Source: Astropecten irregularis
Taxonomy: Eukaryota > Echinodermata > Asteroidea > Paxillosida > Astropectinidae
Length of the DNA stretch: 64,000 nucleotides
Direction of reading: 5' to 3'
Assembly: GCA_963971285.1 (NCBI GenBank)
Contig: OZ020244.1
Coordinates: forward strand, 7,440,001-7,504,000
In this document: piece by piece, positions 19,860-31,590 of the stretch
Layout of the letters: the number at the start of each line of letters is the position of its first letter
Position numbering within the stretch: position 1 is the first letter of the stretch
Notes under the pieces: generated by a model
Seen by the model: only the letters and a program-made list of their open reading frames with translations
Databases searched by the model: none
Told to the model about the DNA's origin: nothing
Made by a program: the position numbers and the translations under genes

Positions 19860-20544
19860 GTTGCGAAATGAGGCCCAAGAATACAGCAGACAATTAGACG
19901 AATTGAATTTGCAAATTTTGCTTGACCTATTGCAAGAACAAGAATACATTGCACTAAACACAGGGAATTGTACACAGACTTGACCAAAATGGATTCTGTC
20001 ATTTCTCTTTATAATATCTAAAAACAATAACTCGGATGGCAGTCTTTTCATTTGGTTCTAATATGTATATTTCACACAGAATTTGAATAACCTTTATACC
20101 CCGCTTATAGTGACTGGTCAAAGGACAACAAAAAAGGTGACTGATGAAGTGCTGCATGAAAATTACCGCACAGAAAATAATATGCTTTGAACCCTCTATA
20201 TAAAGGAAAAAACAAGAGATCGGCATATTATAACCGGAAAAAAAATTGTTGTGTGAAATTACTTTCCCCTCTTCAACCCCCCCCCCCACCCCCACATGCA
20301 TCAGGACACACACGGTAATTTTGATTTCAGACTACTCTGTGTGCAAGACAACTTATCAGCGTACAAGTTTTTCTGTCTCGGTTTCTTGTGATATATTGCA
20401 CTTTGTAAACAGTTGGCATGTCTAATTACCCACCCTTCCATTCTCCATATTAACTTAAGTTCCGTTTGCTTTCCTAACCTGGACCTACCACAGCTGATGA
20501 TAGCTAGGTTTATGTCCACCCACTGGTCCATCTGGCCATCTTCC

Positions 20545-21080
20545 ACCTTTTGACCTCGAACTAACCATACACCCCCCATCCCTAGCCCCCCCCCCCCACA
20601 CACACACATCCATCTTTCCTTCCCATCCCTGTCTTCTTTTTCTTTCCCGTGGTTTCTCATTTTTAACCCGTTTCATTTCTCCCCCTCTTCTCCTATTATA
20701 ACACAACCACCCCACCCGGACCTTCCCCTCCCCCTATTCCCCTCCGTGTCCTTTTCCCTTCCTTCCCCAAACCCCTTTCTTCCCTTTTTCTCCTCCCTTC
20801 TTTTTCTCTCCTCCACATACACCCCACCCCACATTTTACCTAAAACCTTGTCTTTCTTTCCCCTTGTCTTTCCCATTCACCTTTCCCCTTGTCTTTCCCA
20901 TCCACCTTTCTCCTTGTCTTTCCTATCCACCTTTCTTCTTCCTCCTCCTTTCACACCCCCACCCTACCCCTACCCCTATTATCCTCTCCCCATCCCTCCT
21001 CCCCTTCTTCTTCCACCTCCTTCATTCCCCTCCCTTGTCCTTTTTGATATTACCACCCCACCCCCACCCTTACTCCCACC
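20545..21080. repeat. Polypyrimidine tract, about 535 bp
   Basis: The plus strand is almost entirely C and T, with long C runs. Inside it, a unit of about 25 bp (CTTGTCTTTCC...CCACCTTTC) repeats imperfectly at about 20850-20935. Such asymmetric tracts can form triplex (H-DNA) structures. Long apparent open frames here are an artefact of low complexity. Confidence 0.8.
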
Positions 21081-21100
21081 GACTTTAACCACTTTCAGAT

Positions 21101-22978
21101 AGAACTAGACATATGATGCCTCCTAAAGGTTTTTTCTTGAGCTTGGTATATACTACACTGATAAAAGCTTCTGAAAACCTTTCCAGTTCTTCAATTTTTC
21201 TGTGTTACAATTTGTAATCTTTTTCTGCTTGCCACATGCCACATGTATGATTTTGCTTCCCCTTTCACACACGTCTTCAAGGATATATCGGCTGAGAATA
21301 ATACAATTCAATGAGTAATTTTGTCACTTGAAAAAGGACTTGGCCACTTCACATCCTTGTGTTGTGGGACATGGTGCGAAATACCAGCCCTTAAAACATT
21401 TGACTACCTAACTTTGTCATGAAAACCCGCCAGAATCATCTTAGCCAGTCTTCAAGGATATATCGGCTTAGAATGGTACAATCCAATGACTATTTTATGA
21501 AAACGCATGCTTTATTAATTCATATGGTATGTGCATTTATCAGTTAAAACAATAGACACGGAGCACGGGACCATGAAAAAATTTGAGTTCTCAACCCCGT
21601 CTGACTTAAGAAATTGACGGTGCAGACCTCAGGGAACATTTCTAGGTACTATGTGGCCTCAAATTGTGGTAGCACTTTTGTGTAATATCCCCCCCAAAAA
21701 TTGTAATATTTCCCCCCAAAATTAAAAAAAAGAATAAAAAATTCAACAAATGGGTTTAAGTGCTATTGCATTGATAGACCATGCAGAGGGTGATAACCTC
21801 AAGTTTGCCGATTTCAATAAAATTTGGTGGACATGTGCACTTGACCAACTTCTAAAAGAATGTAGAATATGAGCCAATTCTATTCAGTAGTTTTTGGATA
21901 AATGCCAAAAAGTGAATTTTAGGGTTTTCGGCGCCAGTTTTCAAGGATTTCAAGCGGTTTTGGACAAGTTGTAATGAATCAAAAATGGTAAAAGCTACAA
22001 TATTACTTTTTCGCATAAAGCTTTCCTTAATCCTAACATACTGGCTAGTAAAATTCAGAAAATTTTTGAAAAATAACATCTAATTTTGGAGTTATTGTCC
22101 TGAGAACTACCACAGGGATATGAATAACAAAACTTGGTGGAAATATTACTAGTATAGTGGGCTTCCAAAATCAGAAAGAAAATCTTTGGGCGCTCCTTTC
22201 AGATTTGAAGGGTAACCATGGATCTTATCATGAATTTAGAGCAGTTTATAGTGGTGTCACCTATCAGCAGAATGTAGATCTATGCGTTCAAAGCATAGGA
22301 GAGTTCCACATAGGATGGATAGGGAAGGGTCGGGGAGGTGGAAGGTGGTGAGAATGGTATTTTTTATTCTGAATGTGAATATATGTAATAATAGCAATGT
22401 GAAGAAAATTTGAACTACCTTAAAGGAAATCAAAGCTTATTACCAGATGACTAGTTTTGTTTTTAATGATTTTTCATTCCGTACAATTCAACTCGAAACT
22501 ATTCTTCACAGATCTTTTATTTCATGTTAATGTACATTCATGGGATATAGATATATGCCGACGTTATTCGCAGAGATTTTGTTTCCAATATCACAATGCA
22601 AATTTCTCAATAAGAGTAAGGATAATCTATCCGACTGTAACGACACATGCACATAAACATGACTGTAGTTACAAATGACTATCAGCCAAGCATATTTAAT
22701 AGGATGTAGATATTGTCTTCAGATGTCACTCAGATTAAAACTGTAAATTTGTAAATTCAAGTAAAAATTTGGACCTATGGGGCAGTTTATGAATACAAAA
22801 AAACCTGTTCACAAATCCACTTGTTGGATGACCTCAGTGCGCAGCCTGGACCTGGTCATCATAGGGTTGGCAAGTTGATGCTGGTAATCAGAGTGACTGT
22901 CAGACTTTGTCAGGTGGCCACATTTCTGCTGGCAAGCTAGGCGAGAAAAGTAGCTTGCAATCTGCTGTACATGTGTTG
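21101..22978. other. Old dispersed repeats, no gene recognised
   Basis: The block around 21640-21680 (CTCAAATTGTGGTA) matches, in inverted orientation, sequence at about 36570-36625. A short repeat (CTTCAAGGATATATCGGCT) occurs at about 21273 and 21450. The rest, including 22240-22978, shows no coding similarity. Confidence 0.4.
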
Positions 22979-23998
22979 TCAGTTAGTCATCTTGTGGAAA
23001 CCGGGCTTTAATTTTCCTGGAAACCAGTCCAGGATTTTCCTTCCTCCCTTGAATTCTTCAAAGAGGAAATCTTTTACTGCAGCTGAAAACCGCTTTGTTT
23101 TCTTCTTTGCCTTAACTGCCCATCCATTTTTAATCGGACTGGGAGCCACAGACATCTTGGATTCAGTTGAAGTGGGCTGGTGTGATGATGTTGCCATTTG
23201 TGATACCTTTTCAGGCCACTTCCTTGCAATGGTATCCAACTTACTGTCAGAAGCCGAGTCTGCAGTATGTCTTCTAACTGCAAAATGTTCAAACAAGGCC
23301 CACTGAGTTAAAAAGGTCTTATGACACGAGTCTTCAGTACAAGTGATAAAAGTACCTGACCTCATGCCACATCCAACTACTTTCTGTCTTAGAGCCCCAG
23401 CAGCCACCGCCGGATCAGAGTAGTCCCCGCTGGCCTTGACCTTAGTGGGACCCTTGGGCTTGTTCTTCTTGAGAATGGCTTTGTAGGGGTAGAACTCTGG
23501 TTTTCCAAACTTGTACCCTCGAGTCACACTCACTCCATCCTCCTGAAATTCAAAGTTAGTGAACTGGGTGATGCCAGGCCAAGTTACACGCTCTTTCATA
23601 GCCTCTTCACATATTTCAAGAACATCAGGGTAGCATCCTCTAACCCCACCATAGGTCCCCAAGGCAGTGTGCATTTCCTATGCACTAGTCGCACTGTTGC
23701 CCTCATTAGCGGGTGATGTGCGCCTTCATTGGGGCTATCTTCCTGTCACACAGATCTTGACCGGTCTGGGCCTCAGAAAAGTCAAACTGGCACATTTTCA
23801 CATTCAGCCTCTTTCCAAGACCAGGAATGGCAAGTAAAAGTGGAGCACTATGGTAGCATCCTGGGTTGTCTGATCTGAAGTAGTATTCAGTGATGTGTGG
23901 AAATCGAACCTTCATCTCCATCAGGGTAGCTTCAATCACAGACAGCACAGCCAACCAATTTTGTGTTCACTGTTGCACAATGTGGACGAAGCAGTGGA
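22979..23998 (-). pseudogene. Transposase-like protein, third exon: second catalytic Asp region and C2H2 finger
   Basis: A splice acceptor (TTATTGCAG) ends at about 24000 on the minus strand. The exon then reads FVHIV, a stop codon, NWLAVLSVIEATLMEMK, YYFRSDNPGCYHSAPLLL and DFSEAQTGQDLCDRK-APMKAHI. The S-D-N-x-G-C-Y-H box is, in my memory, the hallmark of an uncharacterised protein family common in marine invertebrate genomes, probably the second Asp of an RNase H-fold transposase. After a one-base frame break and a TAG near 23680, the exon continues with TALGTYGGVRGC and a C2H2 finger (CTEDSCHKTFLTQWALFEHF), then a basic tail (KKTKRFSAAVKDFLFEEF). It is broken, but the domain order is readable. 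Confidence 0.65.
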
Positions 23999-24117
23999 TC
24001 TGCAATAAGGAGAATAATCAGACACCCCAAGAACGAGTGAAAAATATATCGATATGATATTCCGATGCACAAGCAGACACAACGTATCCTCTGTGCCTGG
24101 TTGTTGGTGAAACCTGT

Positions 24118-24640
24118 GCATAGGCCACCCGATACTCACAAACTGTGTCAGTAACTACTGTCAAAAGGGAAAAATTTCGCATCAGTCTTACCGACATAGA
24201 TTACAATCTGTATAATCTGGGTTAAGATCAGTGTCACTGAGGGTAATCTCCATTCAGTCCTATGCAGTCTGTGGGTTGCTTTGGACAGAGAGCGAGCATG
24301 CGCAGTGAATCCTTCGTGGATCCTGACTGCTGCCTGCCTGTAGCTGTATGCAATGCGCCAATGCAATTTGTACGTAAAAATATATTCCGGTCGTGTCAAT
24401 TTTTATGTTGAATACAGAGATTTTGTAAGGCTTTCTACGACTCTTGATCATGATTGATCGATTAAATGGTAAGTTTTTTCCAAAACATAACTGTGTTGGC
24501 GTGTAAATGTGAAACACTGGGGTTATGATACGCGTTTTTATTTTGTTTTTGTCCTGTTTTTGGTTTGTTGTTTTGGGGAAAATTGTAGGGATGGGGTCAC
24601 CTAGGGCCTAACGTTAGTGCTTCATCTATTTCGTGAATAA
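24118..24640 (+). repeat. Left TSD and terminal inverted repeat of the 10.3-kb element
   Basis: TSD GCATAGGCC at 24118-24126. The TIR starts at 24127 and stays alignable to about 24640, where TTCATCTATTTCGTGAA is still shared with the right arm. Confidence 0.8.
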
Positions 24641-25233
24641 CTGAAATTAGGCTACATTAGTCATGTCAGCCTATAGTTACATTACTACAGTCTACATCCA
24701 TAATGAGGAGTACTACTACTAGGCCTATAGTATAGTAGGCCCTATGGCAGTGTGTATTTTGCCGGCGCCAGCAATCTTCCTGCAAACGCTAAATATTTTG
24801 CCTTTCTCATTCCATATTGGCTAATGATTGCAGTACTAGAATGTATCTCCGGCAAAATAACCTTTAGAGAAAGAAGACCGGCTTGGCCAACAAGAATAAC
24901 GCATTACGGATCCGGCAAAATATACACTTCCTTTTTATATCGTCAGTGTACCTGTTTTCGAGTTAGGCCCATTTAGTTTTCAAGCCAAGGGTTGACCTTG
25001 TCACTGTTACTTAGCATGCTTAGCGACGTGCAGGCCTGTACCACACAACCAGTTGATTTGTTGTGTGTAAGGTATGTGCTCCACTGCAAGCCAAACTACA
25101 GTGCCGACACTCAATAACAGTTTACTTCTTTTTGTAACTTTTTGTCTTGCCTTCAATAAATGCTTACACCCTCGAAAACCGGTACATCGAGGATAATAGT
25201 AGGCCTGCTGGTACTGTAACGTTAGGCCCTAGG
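24641..25233. other. Interior of the 10.3-kb element with TAGGCCTA-type motifs
   Basis: No gene. Variants of (T)AGGCCTA recur here (for example near 24721, 24737, 24964, 25201) and again near the other TIR (33590-33710), a distribution that fits subterminal motifs. Confidence 0.45.
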
Positions 25234-25857
25234 CATATAGGGGCGTTACCGGAGATTAGTACACTCAGGGTAGCTGGTACCCAGCTTCTACAGTAAACTA
25301 ACTCACCTAAATACGACTCTGTCATCTAGAATTGGGTCAGGTACCAGCTAGCCTGAGTGCACTAAACTGAGGTAGTAACCCCCATATAGGACTAGTAGGC
25401 CTTCTATTACACTACAGTTTTAGTTTCTATCTAGCTAGCACTTTGAAGCAGTATAGGCTAGACCCCTACTATAGGCCTACTACTAGTTGCGATGATCGTA
25501 ACCATTGGTCCGACCATGGAGGAATTCCTCCTTGGTCACTGGAACTGGGACCTCTGTCCCCATATCAGACAATTAAAGGGTTACGATAATCGGAACTATA
25601 TAGCTAGTAGTACTAGTAGTAGGGGGCCTATACTGCTAGTACTTTAGTAGGCCTGGGGTCGATTTCACCAAACTCATCGCAATTCGTTGGAATTATGATG
25701 CATTGCAGCTGCACGAGAATTCGTATACATATGATGGTTATCCTTCGTAACTCGAGTTATGATCGATCGTAGGGCATCCTGAAATCAACCTCTGTAACTA
25801 TGCCGATATTAAAACAGGGCCCAGATGCACCGCTATGCTTAGATCTGGGCCCTGTTT
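25234..25857. repeat. Cluster of small inverted repeats inside the 10.3-kb element
   Basis: Three hairpin-type units occur in a row. At 25234-25390 the arms are about 40 bp around CACTCAGG and AGCTGGTACC. At about 25654-25795 the ends are related to GGGTCGATTTCA. At 25812-25857 there is a perfect 15-bp stem AAACAGGGCCCAGAT. They look like small MITEs; target duplications are not clear. Confidence 0.55.
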
Positions 25858-26864
25858 ATGTAGGCCTAAGATGCAAATTATGGGTCTGTAAAAAAAACAT
25901 AGTACTTGGCGGTTTTCCTTCTACAAAAATACTAGATTTCGTTCAGGACCAAATTCAGAAAGGTCGCCTAATTTTTCACCTACATTGAATTACATGGGGT
26001 GGGGTTGCATATCTGAAAAGTGCATAAATACAGAGTGTTTTATTATTTCACACCTTCAGAACCTCCAAATATTTCAGTACCCTAACCATTGCCTATTTTG
26101 GTATTTTTCTTGCAGATGCCTAAAATGTAAGCTGAAAAAAAACTTCACACTCCATACGAATGTAACTTGCAGTTAGCAAGGCTAATTGTTTCTGCACAGA
26201 GGAAGTGTTAACGGGCAGATATCTTTCAAGACATTGAATACACAACTACCGGTACATGTACATGTACGAATCTGAAGCAAAGGTAATTTTTCATGCGGTG
26301 CTCTGTTGTTTTTAGTTTGAGTTTGCCTAATTTTAACTGTATGAGCCATCATGCCCATGCGATAAGAAAGTTAAATCATTTGTATGTAGTCAGGTTTGAG
26401 TCAGGTTTTTCTCACATCTCGGATGTCCGATTGTTTGCCATGAATTTAACCCTAGTTCATTCCATATACTCAAAGGTCACTGAGTCCACACACAAGATGG
26501 ACACATGGGAACATATGGGATGAAGCAGGTCCCTCCAGATGTCACAGCCACATGTCAAGGAGGTTCCAGGGATGTACTAGTTGGGAGGAGAAAAATGCGG
26601 ACAACGTGATCTGCTTCATGGATGGCAATGATGAGACAGGTTTCCATCAAATGTGGTAGGTTCTCATTAAAACACTTTTTTCTTTGAGCATAAACTTTTT
26701 TTAGCTGCAATATGCCTATATTTGGACAATGCAGTTCTGCTTATAATTGACTTTTGCTTTCTTTCACAACTACAAAGGCTACATATACTTGAAGTTTGTG
26801 TTTCACTTGATTTACAAAGCTTAAATTGTATTTTTATTTTTTTTTTAGGTATCTGAGTTGTTTT

Positions 26865-27190
26865 TAACAGATATTTGAAAGCAATTGGTACTGTAACATA
26901 CCCAAACAGAAATATTCACAGATTTTTATATATTTTCAGGGTATGAAGATGGTGCTGGTAGAAACATACCATTAAAATAATTTCGCTTGAGTTGGTGTAT
27001 TTATCTAAAAATGAGTAAAACAGACCAAAAACGGTTTTAGATCTTTGGGTATTAAAGATCAAAACCATTCTTTATGTTTTATAAGAAAAATTAAGTCAGG
27101 TTTTTCTCGCTACTCGGATGTCCGATTGAGCTGAAATTTTCACAGGGTTAACATTTCATGTACATGCTGTAGCAGACAAAGTTTATGTGT
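26865..27190 (+). repeat. Dispersed repeat family, copy D
   Basis: It contains the blocks GTAACATACCCAAACAGAAA, CACAGATTTTTATATATTTT, GGGTATGAAGATGGTGCTG and GGTGTATTTATC. These recur at 31380-31590 (inverted), 43830-44240 and 61990-62290. A shorter piece with GGATGTCCGATTG also lies at about 26420. Confidence 0.65.
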
Positions 27191-27199
27191 TGTTCTGTG

Positions 27200-30100
27200 A
27201 CCTTTACCAATCATGTATTATACCTTTCAATTGAATCACTCTGTGTTTGACCTGATCTCTTGCAGACTTCATCCTCATCATCATCACCATCATGTCAGGA
27301 CTGCCATGGCAATGTTTATTGCAGTCATCCTGATCCAGCATACAGTGTCAGGAGTGCAGCTCCTCAGCGCTGGTGAGGCCAGTATCTCTCTTGAGTCCAC
27401 GAAGATGTCAGACTCAGTGTCCAGTGAACTTCAGATGTCACTGCAGTCACTTGCTGATCTTCTCTGATACTCATGATATGCCGAAGACTAAACCACGAGA
27501 CATCTATTTTCTGTACCCAGCATATGGGGGTAGTGCATATAGCAACCATACAGCGACTTACAGTAGTATCGACTACACCGTTGACACGAATAGTGACCTG
27601 TTGAGCCAGTTGCTCATTGCAGGACATCCACACACAGACCACGCTTGTCCTTGTCCAAGGTACTTGGAATGGGGCAGAGCTTCACAAGTTCCCCCAGTAT
27701 AACAATAAGTCAGTTGGACTCTTGAATTTCAATGACAGATATGACAAGATTTCTATTGTACCCATTTATGTGAAGCAGATACCTCGTTCAGTAGCTGCTG
27801 AGCCTGCCCTATGTGGACTCTTCATTTGAATCAACCAAACCAGACAGGCAAATCGAGTTACATGAATGTGATTGACAATTTCTTTCTTATGAGAACTGTT
27901 ACTTATTATACACAATATCAAGGTGATGGGGAAATGTTATCAAATGTTGTTATACTATAAGAGTAGAATGCTCTCAATATGAACATTATATCAATTTGAA
28001 TGCCATTGGTTTGGAGGATATTTAGAAAAAGGAAGGTATTTTGTGCATGACCCTGGAATGTCCCCCTAATGGTCGATCTAGGGCAGTTATATTTATACCT
28101 ATTTATTTTGACTTTCAAAACATATATGAAAGTAAGACCCAGGTGGCAACCCATCCCCCCCCCCCCCCGGTCTGATAATCGAATCTGTCTATGAAACTGG
28201 TTACCAAACACCTAATTAGCAGTTTTCTTTTGACTGCCAAATAACTCTGTGAAGGAAGTTAACATTTTCCTTCTTATTCTGATTTTGATGTCAACCACAA
28301 TATGAAGATTATAGAACACATAATTATTGAAGTTAATGTTCATGTGTACTACATGTCTACTTATTTTTGTGAAACAATAGATCTGTGAATGACAACAGCT
28401 AAATTGTATTAATGGGCAGTAGCTGCACTATACATTATATCTTTCATCATTGTTTTCACTTCATCATGTCTTGATACAACCCTGCTGAGTATGTATTGGC
28501 CTGAATTTGACAGAAATTCATCCATATGCAAGATGGAAGAGTATGGACTGTTCCAGCTTTGCTCGTAAGCCCCGCCCACATGTGTGTTTTACATACCACT
28601 GGTGACTTTAGTTTGACTGAGGCTTTTGTGGTCACCTGATTAAAATGTGTCTTCCAATTGGTCATTGCGTACAAATTGATTGACAGGCCGGAAGGGTCCA
28701 TTAATTGATAACATTAATATTGCTGTTCAAAAATTAACTTACAATCTAAATGATTGAAAATGCGTCTAGGCCTTTTTGGATTTTAGTGTAGAACAACAAT
28801 AATTTTGTCTTTAACTAAGGCTTGTGGTCATGAATCAAGATTTAATCATTAATGTCGTGGCCATCATTCAACATCATGCAGCCTTAAAGTTGAATTTAAA
28901 AGTATTTATTATTATGGTATTACGGAAATATACTGGTACATGTATTGAATAAGGAACAATAAAGTTATCTCAGATTTAAACCAGAACATGTGTATGGTAT
29001 AATGTTTGTGGGTTTATTTTGCACTCTTTTGGACGGTGCCCCATTTTGAATTTGAAAATTTGAAATGGGATTGGAATTTACATATTTCATGTCCTACCAC
29101 ACCGACACTCCTGTCAGATTTGTTATATTAATCTCTTCGCCACGCACAACTTTCCAATGTAAGCAACTCCAAACCGGGTGAGGTTAAAACGAATAAACTC
29201 ACTCCCGCAGCCTTCAATTCCCGCCTTGTCTACTTTTGTGGTAATTACATGTATTATAACCATTGTTTTATTTCACAAAATATCAACAATTTATAAGTAT
29301 CACTGAAAATCTTCAGAGGTATGGGTATGACTAGTTTTTCGTATCGTAGACCTGCAAAACCCCAACCCCACCACGGTGAGCTGACTGCGGTGGCTATGAG
29401 AAACTGCTGTACTCATACGAAAGAAAAAGAAGACTGATTTTTTCGTGTTATGCAGCATTTCCGGTTGTTAATTTGACACCCTTTAATTAAAGTAACCAAA
29501 TTTGTTTATTGTTGATATTACAGTTGAATAATTATCATCTCACAATCGTAACAATGAAGCGCATAAAATAGGCCTATAATCTCGAGCAGTCGAAAAGCAA
29601 CATTCCTTGCTGCGGAAAAATGAGAACTACACCTTACATAAACGCGCTGCGGTTATTCACTGAAAAATTGAAAGGAACCTAAAAATAAAAACATATTTTT
29701 TTCATCCTTTCCCCTTTCCCCCCTGAAATAGTCACTTTGATCATCTGACAGTATGAATTGCACGTTTTGAGCACTTTTAAACGTGCGAAAATATTTTAAT
29801 TTCATCTAAATCGATTAAAAAAATCACGGGAGCAATTATATGTAAATTAGGTCATGCGAGAGGGCGCTAGCATATAGCAACCTTTGGGGATTTTTTCAAG
29901 ACCTTGTGATTTGAGGGAAATTTATGTACGCGGCTGTACATGTACGTTGCACGTACTGTACATGCGCAGCAATGTACATGATGTATTCCACTGGAGGCCG
30001 CAGAGTTACTGCCGTTGCCTTGAAAATTTTACTCAAGAGTTGTGCGTCTTGATAATTCTCAGGAATTCAAGGGGCTGGTATGGGAAATAGGTGAAAAACA

Positions 30101-31375
30101 CTAGCCTTTTACAGGTTGGCTTGCAACCATCGTTCTGGCTTTCACCAGCGCATCAATCACAAAGCCTTTTTTTTCTTAACAAAGACTAACTTGCATGATT
30201 ATATTTGCAAATACGGCAGAAACAATGATACAGTACACCGTTTTTTTTAGCAGGCTCAAGAAAATCCGTTGCTTTGTTTATTAGAGTTTTAGTTACTATT
30301 TACAGAAATTTCATTGTAAAAAAATATAAATGCAGACATTTCCCCCGACATGATTTCAGTTGACAACCACCCCAGCTGATTTTGTTTGGAGCATAAATTA
30401 ATGTAGTAGGCCAATTTAACTTGACTTGCACAAAGTCCCATGGTATAAGAACACAAATCCCTACAATTATTCATTATTATCTCGAGAATGTCACTGGTTT
30501 AACGCAGATGGAACCATTTATTTAGGAATATTATGCATTCTAAAACTAAATGACAGCTAGATGCTCGAAATAATTTTACAAATTGTGCAGTGCAGTGTCC
30601 TAACATCTCGAGTACAATCTGAGTGAGAGTCCTTTTAGGAATTTCAACAAGTGTTACAGGTGGCGAATCCGAGTCCTCCAGCACTGATAATGTGTAATTT
30701 ACTATAATATTAATGTATTAATGAATAAAAGAATGTAATCCGTGTACACATAAATTGAATGAATTTTTTAAAAAATTTTATTTCTTCATGACAACCTGCA
30801 GTGTAACAGAGCTCATTTTAACCCATATAGTGGCACATGGGGAAATCCACATGTAAAAAGTAATTTAAAAAAATTAAAATAAGCCAAAAAATAATAATTT
30901 AAAGGCAAAACGTGTAGTCAAACTGTACATCCCAGATAATATTTTTTCTTCCACTTCATGATAAATTGATGGAAAAATGTAAATGGCATCAGAGATAACT
31001 TATGTTAAATATGCTTCCTAAAGTAATATGTCTCAATTGTATTGTGCAAAACTCTGCCTGCAGAGGATATATTTTTGAGGAAAATAATTTTTATAAAAAT
31101 GTATAAAATTACACTTACATAAATATTTTTTCTTTTCCATTGTTTATATAAACTGTCTATCAGCTGCATGAACTTCATGTTCTTCAATATGTTGAAATAC
31201 TCAACCATACAATAATGATTTACCTCAATGAATTATGTTCACAGTGCTGACTACAAATGAATATTATCCAACATTGTTTCTGGTTAAATGTGTAATACAT
31301 GATTAGTAAAGGTCACAGAACATCACTCACACTTTGTCTGATCCAGTAAGAACATGAAATAATAAAAAAAAATGT
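27200..31375. other. Interior of the 10.3-kb element without recognised genes
   Basis: A short segment at 27266-27470 is bounded by an acceptor-like CTCTTGCAG and is open in more than one frame. It begins with a low-complexity (CATCAT)n stretch and resembles no family I know. A C-run lies at about 28157-28169. The remainder (28.2-31.3 kb) is A/T rich and shows nothing. Confidence 0.4.
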
Positions 31376-31379
31376 GTCA

Positions 31380-31590
31380 AAATTTGAGCTCAATCGGACA
31401 TCGAGTCACGAGAAAATAGCGAAAACCCGACTCATTTTTTTTATGAAACACAAAGAATGGTTTGATCTTACCAAGAGATCGAAACTGCTTTTGGCATTTG
31501 TTTGATTGATTTCTGGATAAATACACCATTTCGAGCGGAACATCCTGTTTGGATACGTTACCAGTCCTGTACTGTACCTTTAACGGTTAA
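31380..31590 (-). repeat. Dispersed repeat family, copy E (inverted to copy D)
   Basis: The reverse complement shares GTAACGTATCCAAACAGGA, GGTGTATTTATCCAGAAAT and GATGTCCGATTGAGCT with copy D. D and E lie at nearly equal distances (about 2.7 and 2.9 kb) from the two ends of the 10.3-kb element. Confidence 0.6.

Noticed and set aside
20485-21102. Several long open frames on both strands in the 20.5-21.1 kb region
   Set aside because: They consist of Pro/Ser/Leu/Phe runs or Gly/Arg/Glu/Lys runs produced by the pyrimidine tract; no domain or start context.
27264-27470. Histidine-rich frame preceded by a splice-acceptor-like site
   Set aside because: The His run comes from a (CATCAT)n microsatellite, other frames are equally open, and no family is recognised, so I do not call a gene.
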